5,489 nucleotides of DNA from Methylobacterium sp. Lineage in GTDB: Bacteria > Pseudomonadota > Alphaproteobacteria > Rhizobiales > Beijerinckiaceae. Position numbers and translations under genes: made by a program. Of this stretch, positions 1 to 5,489 are shown piece by piece. The notes beneath the pieces are model-generated. The model was given only the letters and a program-made list of their open reading frames with translations, was not told the DNA's origin and did not search any database. Position 1 is the first letter of the stretch; each line of letters starts with the position of its first letter. The stretch lies in NCBI GenBank assembly GCA_020252865.1, contig JADCCH010000073.1, positions 1-5,489 on the forward strand, read 5' to 3'.

Positions 1-348
1 ATAGAGCGCGCCCTCGCTCCAGGGATAGATCTGGATCGAGTTGTAATGGCCCTCCCGGCGCGGCTCGACCCGCGCGGCGGCATTGGCATTCTCCACACGA
101 CCTGTCGGCGACCCCGCGGCAGCGCCACCGCGCGCCGGTGTCCAGGCCGGCGGTGTGTGAAGCGGCCTTGGTGGCGCCTCGGTGACGGCGGCCGGCACAG
201 GGGGAAGCGGCGGCACCTCAGCATCGTAGCTAATCTGTGGCGGCCGGTTGGTCGCGCAGCCGGCGAGCGCCAGTCCGAAAATCAGCAAAAGCGCAGAGCC
301 GGATCTGCGGAAGCCATAACGAGCGGGTCTACGGAGATGATCTTTCAT
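1..348 (-). CDS. trbG: TrbG, conjugal transfer protein (VirB9-like), N-terminal part only; predicted lipoprotein
   Basis: TrbG is the VirB9-like component of the outer-membrane core complex. Only 116 codons are present and the frame runs open off the window edge at base 1. The protein begins MKDHLRRPARYGFRRS, followed by a hydrophobic stretch (residues 19-30) and the lipobox LAGC, with the lipidation Cys31 at 256-258. Next is a Pro-rich linker of about 37-72 starting PPQISYDAE, then VENANAAARVEP and GHYNSIQIYPWSEGALY. The last part is characteristic of the start of the TrbG/VirB9 domain. The start overlaps the trbF stop as ATGA, and GGGAG lies 8 bases upstream. TrbG normally has about 300 residues or more, so most of the conserved domain is outside the window. 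Lipidation is predicted from the motif. Confidence 0.92.
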   Translation of the reverse strand, partial: MKDHLRRPARYGFRRSGSALLLIFGLALAGCATNRPPQISYDAEVPPLPPVPAAVTEAPPRPLHTPPAWTPARGGAAAGSPTGRVENANAAARVEPRREGHYNSIQIYPWSEGALY

Positions 349-361
349 TGCCCCATCTCCC
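345..361 (-). promoter_or_regulatory. trbF/trbG coupled stop-start and ribosome binding site
   Basis: GGGAG (361-357) lies 8 bases before the trbG ATG (348-346), which overlaps the trbF TGA (347-345) as ATGA. It supports the trbG start, which is otherwise easy to miss because the gene runs off the window. Confidence 0.82.
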
Positions 362-1034
362 GCGACCAGTTGATGGCGTTGACGTAGATTCCGAGCGGGT
401 TGGCCTGCAACCGCTCGGCGTCGCGCGGGGGCTGGATCACGATGGTCAGGATGGCCGTCCAGCGCTGTGTCGTGGAAAGCTGGCCGTTCTCGTACTGGCG
501 TTCGGTCCACGCGACGCGGAAGCTGTCGGGCGAAGCGCGGATCACGCTCGACACTTCGACCGACACCTGCTGCTTGCCGACGCGGGTAAAGGGGTCGTTG
601 GCGCGGGCATAGTCGTTGAGGGCGGCCGCACCGCGGTCGGTCGTGAATTCATAGGCGCGGAGCCAATTCTGCCGCACGACGATGGCGTCGGCCGGGATCG
701 AGCGGACCTGCTCGATGAATCGAGCCAGATGCCAGGCCACCTGCGGGTCGGTGGGGCGATAGTCGGCCTGCGCCGGCGCGACCGCCTGCGCCTGGCCGAG
801 ATTGTCGACCTGCACCACCCAAGGGACGATGGTCCCGCGCGCCGACTGCCAGACCAGCGCGGCGGCGAAGCCGGCAGAGAGGATCAGGCAGCCAAAGGCC
901 ATGAGCCGCCAGTTTCGGGCCTGGATCCGCGCTGAGCCGATCCGATCGTCCCAGATCTGCGCCGCGCGCTGATAGGGCGTCTCGGGCTCCGGCGTCTTTC
1001 CATAGTGCGTTGCGGGTCGCTTGAAGAATCTCAT
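345..1034 (-). CDS. trbF: TrbF, conjugal transfer protein (VirB8-like)
   Basis: TrbF is a bitopic inner-membrane protein of the VirB8 type that helps to assemble the transfer channel. The protein has 229 residues: a cytoplasmic N-terminus of about 42 residues (MRFFKRPATHYGKTPEPETP, then YQRAAQIWDDR), one transmembrane helix at about 43-62, and a periplasmic domain at about 65-229 with segments such as RWTAILTIVIQPP and NPLGIYVNAINWSRE that are typical of TrbF. The start at 1034 is chosen because GGAGG lies 9 bases upstream and the ATG overlaps the trbL stop as ATGA. The open frame extends to 1160, but that part is inside trbL and does not look like TrbF. The TGA stop overlaps the trbG ATG. 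Confidence 0.95.
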   Translation of the reverse strand: MRFFKRPATHYGKTPEPETPYQRAAQIWDDRIGSARIQARNWRLMAFGCLILSAGFAAALVWQSARGTIVPWVVQVDNLGQAQAVAPAQADYRPTDPQVAWHLARFIEQVRSIPADAIVVRQNWLRAYEFTTDRGAAALNDYARANDPFTRVGKQQVSVEVSSVIRASPDSFRVAWTERQYENGQLSTTQRWTAILTIVIQPPRDAERLQANPLGIYVNAINWSREMGQ

Positions 1035-1048
1035 GTGCGGTCGCCTCC
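1031..1048 (-). promoter_or_regulatory. trbL/trbF coupled stop-start and ribosome binding site
   Basis: GGAGG (1048-1044) lies 9 bases before the trbF ATG (1034-1032), which overlaps the trbL TGA (1033-1031) as ATGA. This decides the trbF start over the longer open frame reaching 1160. Confidence 0.85.
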
Positions 1049-2371
1049 GGAGAGATTGATGGAAGAGCCGCCGCCATGGCTGTCCCCCGATCGGATCGCG
1101 TGTGCCGCGAGCGTGACGCCGTGGCTCATGGTCTGCCCACGCCGCATGCGCTGCGCCCAAGCCGGCGGGCTGGCGGCAGCGCCTGTGGCAGCCGGTGCGG
1201 CATCATTCGCAACCGTTCCCATGCTCGAAGAGCCGCCGGTGGCTCCGAAACCGCTTTTGACGCCGTCGGCGAAGCTGGAGCGAACGCTTTGCGCGGCCCG
1301 GCGCAGCGGAGATGCTGCTGCGCCGCCGGCCGCTCGTGCGACACCGCCGAGGCCCGACGCCACGCCGGTGGCGCCCGACTGGCCGAGGGAGCCGAGACTG
1401 TAGGCAGCGGAGGCGGCACCCGCCGCAGTGGCTCCACCGCGCACGGCAGTGGCGCCGCCGGAAATGGCGCTGGCGCCACCGCGCAGGGCGAGCCCGGCCG
1501 CGCCGCCAGCAGCCATGGCTGCGCCGCCCGCGACGAGGCCAGTGCCGATGGCGGAACCTGCGCCGAGTTGCGGGCCGCCGGAAACAATGCCGTTGGCGAT
1601 ACCGGGACCGAAGATGCCGAGACCGAGAAGTGACAGCGCCGCCAATACGACGGCCATGGCGTCGTCGATGGTCGGTGGCTGACCGCCGAAACCTGCCGTG
1701 AACTGACTGAACAGAGTCGAGCCGATGCCGATGATGACGGCGAGCACCAGAACCTTGATCCCCGACGAGATGACGTTGCCCAGCACGCGCTCGGCCATGA
1801 AGGCAGTCTTCCCGAACAGGCCGAACGGGATCAGGACGAAGCCGACCAGAGTTGTCAGCTTGAATTCGATCAGCGTGATGAAGAGCTGGATGGCGAGGAT
1901 GAAAAAGGCGAGCAGCACCAGCGCCCAGGCGAAGAGCAAGCAGGCGATCTGGATGAAATTTTCGAAGAAGGCGATCCAGCCCATCAGGTTTGAGATGGAT
2001 TCGAGCAGCGGCCTCGCTGCATCGAGACCCGTCTGCGCAACCCGGCCGGGGCGCATCAGGTCCTGAATGGAAAACCCGGTGCCGGAGGCCTGAAGTCCGA
2101 GGCCGGCGAAGCTTTCGAAGACGATCCGCGCGAGGTTGTTCCAGTTGCCGATGATGTAGGCGAAGACGCCCACAAACAGCGTCTTCTTCACAAGACGCGC
2201 GATGATGTCGTCATCTGCGCCCCAACTCCAGAACAGGGCGGCCAGCGTGACGTCGATGACGATCAGCGTCGTCGCGATGAACGCCACCTCGCCGCCGAGC
2301 AGGCCGAACCCGCTGTCAATGTAGGAGGTGAAGACTCCGAGGAAGTTGTCGATGACGCCGCTGCCGCCCAT
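1031..2371 (-). CDS. trbL: TrbL, P-type conjugative transfer membrane protein (VirB6-like)
   Basis: TrbL is the polytopic inner-membrane channel component of P-type mating systems, related to VirB6. The protein has 446 residues. Hydrophobic segments lie at about 29-48, 63-75, 132-168, 172-190, 203-223 and 238-257. Strongly TrbL-like stretches include the start MGGSGVIDNFLGVFTSYIDS, FKLTTLVGFVLIPFGLFGKT and SLLGLGIFGPGIANGIVSG. Residues of about 258-400 are a Gly/Ala-rich low-complexity region that contains short repeats. The protein ends in a less repetitive tail beginning PPAWAQRMRRGQ and finishing near GGGSSINLSGGD. The start at 2371 is 3 bases after the trbK stop, with AGGG 9 bases upstream. 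The stop TGA overlaps the trbF ATG. Membrane insertion and topology are predicted by eye only. Confidence 0.95.
   Translation of the reverse strand: MGGSGVIDNFLGVFTSYIDSGFGLLGGEVAFIATTLIVIDVTLAALFWSWGADDDIIARLVKKTLFVGVFAYIIGNWNNLARIVFESFAGLGLQASGTGFSIQDLMRPGRVAQTGLDAARPLLESISNLMGWIAFFENFIQIACLLFAWALVLLAFFILAIQLFITLIEFKLTTLVGFVLIPFGLFGKTAFMAERVLGNVISSGIKVLVLAVIIGIGSTLFSQFTAGFGGQPPTIDDAMAVVLAALSLLGLGIFGPGIANGIVSGGPQLGAGSAIGTGLVAGGAAMAAGGAAGLALRGGASAISGGATAVRGGATAAGAASAAYSLGSLGQSGATGVASGLGGVARAAGGAAASPLRRAAQSVRSSFADGVKSGFGATGGSSSMGTVANDAAPAATGAAASPPAWAQRMRRGQTMSHGVTLAAHAIRSGDSHGGGSSINLSGGDRT
1418..1528 (-). repeat. Degenerate 21-bp tandem repeat coding for GGAxAxx units in TrbL
   Basis: Within the Gly/Ala-rich part of trbL, three contiguous 21-base units at 1480-1460, 1459-1439 and 1438-1418 encode GGASAIS, GGATAVR and GGATAAG. 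A related unit at 1528-1508 encodes GGAAMAA, separated from the others by a 27-base variant encoding GGAAGLALR. The DNA units share a GGTGGCGCC-like core but differ elsewhere. The period suggests expansion by slippage or unequal exchange without loss of reading frame (inference). Confidence 0.6.
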
Positions 2372-2384
2372 GGCTCACCGCCCT
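2369..2384 (-). promoter_or_regulatory. trbL ribosome binding site within trbK end
   Basis: AGGG (2384-2381) lies 9 bases before the trbL ATG (2371-2369), within the last codons of trbK. A second, very close GGTGAG (2379-2374) overlaps the trbK stop TGA (2377-2375). Only 3 bases separate the two genes. The signal is weaker than at the other junctions. Confidence 0.55.
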
Positions 2385-2656
2385 TCGATGGCGCGCTGCG
2401 GCGCGGTGCGGGTGCCAAGAAAGCGTTCGCGGGTTTCGGCCCAGATGCGCAGACACTCGCTGTCCCGGGCCGCCGCTTCCCCCATCCGCTGGCAGCGGCG
2501 CTGGCCCTCGCGCAGCGGGTCTGCCGCCTCCTCAAGCACGGGCGTCGGCCGAACTGCTGGCCTTTCCTCCTTCCGGCTCATCTCGATCGCCGTAGCCGTG
2601 ATCGCAACAGAGACGAAGATGATCGCGCCCACGCGGGCCAGCGTCTTGCCGTCCAT
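2375..2656 (-). CDS. trbK: TrbK-alt-type putative entry exclusion protein
   Basis: This 93-residue protein has a short N-terminus, one hydrophobic helix at about residues 8-24 and then a charged domain. It is therefore probably anchored in the inner membrane with its C-terminal part in the periplasm. The MDGKTLARVG start, the position between trbJ and trbL, and the segment with Cys55 and Cys68 (RRCQ...SECLRIWAE) match the family annotated as putative entry exclusion protein TrbK-alt. Classical TrbK of RP4 is a lipoprotein that blocks entry of related plasmids; here no lipobox Cys follows the hydrophobic helix, so anchoring would be by the helix. The two Cys could form a disulfide (inference). 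It starts 10 bases after trbJ, with GAGGA 7 bases upstream overlapping the trbJ stop. The exclusion function comes from family and synteny, not from the sequence itself. Confidence 0.85.
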   Translation of the reverse strand: MDGKTLARVGAIIFVSVAITATAIEMSRKEERPAVRPTPVLEEAADPLREGQRRCQRMGEAAARDSECLRIWAETRERFLGTRTAPQRAIEGR

Positions 2657-2669
2657 CCTGCTGTCCTCA
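2654..2669 (-). promoter_or_regulatory. trbK ribosome binding site overlapping trbJ stop
   Basis: The trbJ stop TGA (2669-2667) runs into GAGGA (2668-2664), which lies 7 bases before the trbK ATG (2656-2654). The overlap between stop codon and ribosome binding site supports this start and suggests coupled translation. Confidence 0.75.
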
Positions 2670-3428
2670 GTTGCCGTTCGGGAACATCCGGGCGTTGCCG
2701 GGCTGATAGCCGGAGCCGGGCGTCAGGAACCGGCGGCGCTGTTCACGGCCTTGTTCGGCGGCTGCGGCGCGCTCGGCATCGCCACGCGCCTGCGCTCGGC
2801 CGTTCGCAGCGACCACAGCGACCAGGTCTGCGAGTTGCTGCGCCTGCAATGCGAGCAACTGGTTACCTGCCTGGGTTGCCTGAAGCGCGCCGGTCGCACC
2901 CTGGCTCTGTCCGACCAGACCCGCCATCTCGGCGCGGTTGGTGTCGATATTGCCGACGACACCGGCCTGCACGCGCAGCGCGTCCTGAAGGCCGCCGACC
3001 GTGTTCTGCCAGCGCGATCGTGCATCGGAGACGAGACGCTGATCCGAAGTCGACAGCGAGATGTTGCTGTACTGGCTCTGAAAGGCTTGGTCGATCTGCT
3101 GCACGTCGAAGGCGATGCGCTGCGCCTGACCCAGAAGCGCTTGCGTGCGCTGCACCGATTGCTGGAGTCGCTGAAGCGAGGAATAGGGCAGGCTCGCGAG
3201 GTTACGGGCCTGGTTGATCAGCATCTGCGCTTCGTTCTGAAGGCTCTGGATCTGGTTGTTGATTTGCTCGAGCGCCCGCGCGGCCGATAGGACATTCTGG
3301 ACGTAGTTGGTCGGATCATAGACGACCCATTGCGCCGCAGCCGGGGTTACGAATACCGGCGAGAAGGCGACGGGCAGCGACAGGATGGTTGCGGCGAAAA
3401 AGGCTGCGCGAGAGCGTCGGATCATCAT
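2667..3428 (-). CDS. trbJ: TrbJ, P-type conjugative transfer protein (VirB5-like)
   Basis: This 253-residue protein is the TrbJ/VirB5-type exported component, thought to act in the periplasm or at the pilus. It has a clear Sec signal peptide: basic MMIRRSR, a hydrophobic stretch at about 8-28, and an AAA cleavage motif ending at residue 32, before QWVVYDPTNYVQN. The mature part is rich in Gln, Ala and Leu and looks helical, probably coiled coil, from about 45 to 215. That is typical of VirB5-like proteins. The C-terminus is Arg-rich and then Gly/Pro/Asn-rich. The start at 3428 is chosen because the signal peptide begins there, GGAG lies 8 bases upstream, and its ATG overlaps the trbE stop as ATGA. 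The same frame is open to 3581, but that extension lies within trbE and would bury the signal peptide. An alternative start one codon later (3425) cannot be excluded. Confidence 0.94.
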   Translation of the reverse strand: MMIRRSRAAFFAATILSLPVAFSPVFVTPAAAQWVVYDPTNYVQNVLSAARALEQINNQIQSLQNEAQMLINQARNLASLPYSSLQRLQQSVQRTQALLGQAQRIAFDVQQIDQAFQSQYSNISLSTSDQRLVSDARSRWQNTVGGLQDALRVQAGVVGNIDTNRAEMAGLVGQSQGATGALQATQAGNQLLALQAQQLADLVAVVAANGRAQARGDAERAAAAEQGREQRRRFLTPGSGYQPGNARMFPNGN

Positions 3429-3440
3429 GGCTTGGGCTCC
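3425..3440 (-). promoter_or_regulatory. trbE/trbJ coupled stop-start and ribosome binding site
   Basis: On the minus strand GGAG (3437-3440) is followed 8 bases later by ATGATG. The first ATG (3428-3426) shares its last two bases with the trbE stop TGA (3427-3425), giving an ATGA overlap. This fixes the trbJ start and suggests that ribosomes finishing trbE restart on trbJ. Confidence 0.85.
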
Positions 3441-5489
3441 AGGTTGGTGAGATCGGGGATGAGGTCGGCGGCCCATCCGACATCGCGGGCGCGCAGCCAG
3501 GCGGGCAGGAAGCCGTCGCGGCCATGCTCGGCGAGGATCGCCTCGATGGTGGCCTGATCGGATTTCGAGGATGCCGCACAAAGCGCGAGGGCGACTTCGG
3601 AGAGCCCCAGCTCGAACAGCCGGTTGCCGCGCCGCGACTGGCAGTAATAGTCGCGCTTGGGTGTCGCCCGGCTGAGGATCTCGATCTGGCGGTCGTTCAA
3701 GCCGAAGCGCCGGTAGATGGCGGTGATCTGCGGTTCGATCGCGCGTTCGTTCGGCAGCAGCAGGCGCGTCTGGCAGCTTTCGATGATGGCCGGCGCGATC
3801 GCGCTCCCATCGATGTCAGCCAGCGATTGCGTGGCGAAGACGACGGACGCGTTCTTCTTGCGCAGCGTCTTCAGCCATTCGCGCAGTTGCGCCGCGAAGC
3901 CGTCATCGTCGAGCGCGAGCCAGCCCTCGTCGACGATCAGGAGCGTGGGCCGCCCGTCCAGACGGTCGCCGATCCGATGGAAGAGATACGCAAGGACGGC
4001 CGGCGCCGCGCCGCCGCCGATCAGCCCCTCGGTTTCAAAGGCCTGGACCGCAGCTTCCCCCAGCTGCTCGCCTTCGGCGTCCAGCAGCCGACCGTAGGCG
4101 CCTCCCACGCAATAGGGTCTCAGCGCCTGCTTGAGATCGTTCGACTGAAGGAGGACGGCAAGGCCGGTCAGGGTGCGCTCGGGGAGCGGCGCAGACGCCA
4201 GCGAAGTCAGCGCTGTCCAGAGATGTTCTTTCACCTCCGGCGTGATCGTGACGCCCTCGCGGGCAAGGATGGCGGCGATCCAGTCGGCTGCCCATGCGCG
4301 CTCGTGGGTCTCGTGAACGCGCGCGAGCGGCTGAAGGGACACCGACGACGCGGCGCCGTCCGTCAGGCTGCCGCCGAGGTCGTGCCAGTCGCCCCCCATC
4401 GCCAGCGCGGCCGCCCGGATCGAGCCGCCGAAGTCGAAGGCGAAGACTTGTGCATCCGGATAGCGCCGAAATTGAAGCGCGATGAGCGCGAGCAGCACGG
4501 ACTTGCCAGCGCCGGTCGGCCCGACGACCAGCGTGTGGCCGACGTCGCCGACATGCAGCGAAAAGCGAAACGGCGTGCTGCCTTCGGTCTTGCCGTAAAG
4601 CAGCGGCGGCGCACCGAAATGCTCGTCCCGTTCCGGCCCGGCCCAGACCGCCGAGAGCGGAATCATGTGGGCGAGGTTAAGGGTTGAGATCGGTGGCTGC
4701 CGGACGTTGGCGTAGACATGGCCGGGCAGCGAACCGAGCCAGGCATCGACGGCGTTGATCGTCTCGGACATCGCGGTGAAGTCGCGGCCCTGGATCACCT
4801 TTTCCACGAGGCGCAGCTTCTCGTCGGCGGTGCGCGGATCGGCATCCCAGACGGTGACGGTGGCGGTCACATAGGCCTGACCGGCATAGTCGGCGCCAAG
4901 CTCCTGCAAGGCCATGTCGGCATCGGCCGCCTTGTTCGCAGCGTCCGTATCGACGAGCGCGGATGCCTCGTTGGTCATCACCTCCTTCAGGATCGCGGCG
5001 ATCGACTTGCGCTTGGCGAACCACTGCCGCCGGATGCGCGTCAGCAGCTTGGTGGCGTCCGTCTTGTCGAGGAGGATCGCCCGCGTGGACCAGCGGTAGG
5101 GAAAGGCGAGCCGGTTGAGATCGTCGAGAATCCCTGGGGTCGTCGCCGTCGGAAAGCCGTTGATCGTCAGCACGCGCAGATGGGCGGCGCCGAGCCGCGG
5201 CTCAAGGCCGCCGGTCAGCGGCTCATCGGCGAGAAGCGCATCGAGGTAGATCGGCGTTTCCGGAACGCGCACGCGGTGGCGCTTCGTGGACACTGTCGCG
5301 TGCAGGTAGGTCAGGGTCTCGCCGTCATCGAGCCACCGGCATTCCGGCATGAACCCTTCGACGAGCTGGAGGACCCGGTTGGTGCGGTCAATGAAGGCCG
5401 CGAGGGCTTCATGGGGATCGACGCCGGACTGTTGGCGGCCCTCGTAGAGCCAGGTCTCGGCCCGTGCGGCGTCCTCGGCGAGCGGGAGG
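3425..5489 (-). CDS. trbE: TrbE, VirB4-family conjugation ATPase (5' end outside window)
   Basis: TrbE is the VirB4-like ATPase of P-type type IV secretion systems. It works at the inner membrane and powers pilus assembly and DNA transfer. The frame stays open from the internal Met at 5350 to the window edge; those 46 extra codons read as TrbE-like sequence (for example FIDRTNRVLQLVEGF), so 5350 is not the start. About 687 residues are visible. TrbE proteins are usually just over 800, so roughly 130 N-terminal residues are missing. Walker A GPTGAGKS lies at 4499-4522 and Walker B LLIVDE at 3926-3943. The VirB4 ATQS motif is at 3824-3835. The part before Walker A matches the CagE/TrbE/VirB N-terminal region. 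All ATPase motifs are intact. The TGA stop overlaps the trbJ ATG. Identity is very secure from motifs, sequence character and operon position. Confidence 0.96.
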   Translation of the reverse strand, partial: LPLAEDAARAETWLYEGRQQSGVDPHEALAAFIDRTNRVLQLVEGFMPECRWLDDGETLTYLHATVSTKRHRVRVPETPIYLDALLADEPLTGGLEPRLGAAHLRVLTINGFPTATTPGILDDLNRLAFPYRWSTRAILLDKTDATKLLTRIRRQWFAKRKSIAAILKEVMTNEASALVDTDAANKAADADMALQELGADYAGQAYVTATVTVWDADPRTADEKLRLVEKVIQGRDFTAMSETINAVDAWLGSLPGHVYANVRQPPISTLNLAHMIPLSAVWAGPERDEHFGAPPLLYGKTEGSTPFRFSLHVGDVGHTLVVGPTGAGKSVLLALIALQFRRYPDAQVFAFDFGGSIRAAALAMGGDWHDLGGSLTDGAASSVSLQPLARVHETHERAWAADWIAAILAREGVTITPEVKEHLWTALTSLASAPLPERTLTGLAVLLQSNDLKQALRPYCVGGAYGRLLDAEGEQLGEAAVQAFETEGLIGGGAAPAVLAYLFHRIGDRLDGRPTLLIVDEGWLALDDDGFAAQLREWLKTLRKKNASVVFATQSLADIDGSAIAPAIIESCQTRLLLPNERAIEPQITAIYRRFGLNDRQIEILSRATPKRDYYCQSRRGNRLFELGLSEVALALCAASSKSDQATIEAILAEHGRDGFLPAWLRARDVGWAADLIPDLTNLEPKP

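Noticed and set aside
237..935. 232-codon plus-strand open frame opposite trbF and trbG
   Set aside because: It is antisense to two secure genes, with composition expected of an opposite-strand shadow and no domain seen.
1035..1160. Longer N-terminus for trbF (start at 1160)
   Set aside because: The extension lies inside trbL and is not TrbF-like. The 1034 start has GGAGG upstream and an ATGA overlap.
1076..1633. Gly/Ala/Arg-rich plus-strand frames over the trbL repeat region
   Set aside because: The low-complexity trbL tract gives open frames in several phases. The encoded proteins are biased in composition and have no motif.
2328..3290. 320-codon plus-strand open frame opposite trbJ, trbK and the trbL start
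   Set aside because: It crosses three well-supported minus-strand genes, has no recognisable domain and no clear ribosome binding context. It is a shadow of GC-rich coding DNA.
3429..3581. Longer N-terminus for trbJ (start at 3581)
   Set aside because: It would overlap the trbE end by about 150 bases and hide the clear signal peptide that starts at 3428, where there is also a good ribosome binding site.
5348..5350. Met codon at 5350 as the start of trbE
   Set aside because: The frame is open and TrbE-like upstream to the window edge, and the protein would be far shorter than usual. It is an internal Met.
1..5489. Novel system, CRISPR array, RNA gene, integrase or insertion sequence
   Set aside because: The window is filled by six contiguous trb genes. 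No direct repeats with spacers, terminal inverted repeats, tRNA-like folds or recombinase motifs were seen by eye.

Overview
This window is a section of a P-type (RP4/Ti-like) conjugative transfer trb operon. All six real genes are on the minus strand. In transcription order, from high to low coordinate, they are trbE (5' end cut by the window edge), trbJ, a trbK-type gene, trbL, trbF and trbG (3' end cut by the other edge). The gene order, the very high GC content and the protein signatures point to an alphaproteobacterium of the rhizobial or sphingomonad type. The locus could be on an integrative conjugative element or on a plasmid. Nothing in the window (no integrase, att site or replication gene) decides between these.

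Layout: 5489-3425 is the VirB4-like ATPase TrbE. 3428-2667 is TrbJ (VirB5-like, secreted). 2656-2375 is a small membrane protein of the TrbK-alt entry-exclusion type. 2371-1031 is TrbL (VirB6-like polytopic membrane protein). 1034-345 is TrbF (VirB8-like). 348-1 is the N-terminal 116 codons of TrbG (VirB9-like), which starts with a lipoprotein signal. There is essentially no intergenic DNA. Three junctions (E/J, L/F, F/G) are 4-base ATGA stop/start overlaps, and the other two gaps are 10 and 3 bases. I found no internal promoter, terminator, RNA gene, insertion sequence or CRISPR array. The genes are therefore probably transcribed as one message from a promoter upstream of the window, with translational coupling.

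How the parts work together: TrbE supplies ATP-driven energy for pilus assembly and substrate transfer. TrbL, TrbF and TrbG build the inner-membrane to outer-membrane channel. TrbJ is exported and contributes to the pilus or its tip. The TrbK-like protein probably stops a cell that already carries the element from receiving a second copy.

I see no previously undescribed system here. The points most worth a second look are the lipobox on TrbG (a possible built-in substitute for a separate VirB7/TrbH lipoprotein), the TrbK-type exclusion gene, and TrbL's repetitive Gly/Ala linker followed by a distinct C-terminal tail. Long open frames on the plus strand are shadows of GC-rich minus-strand genes.
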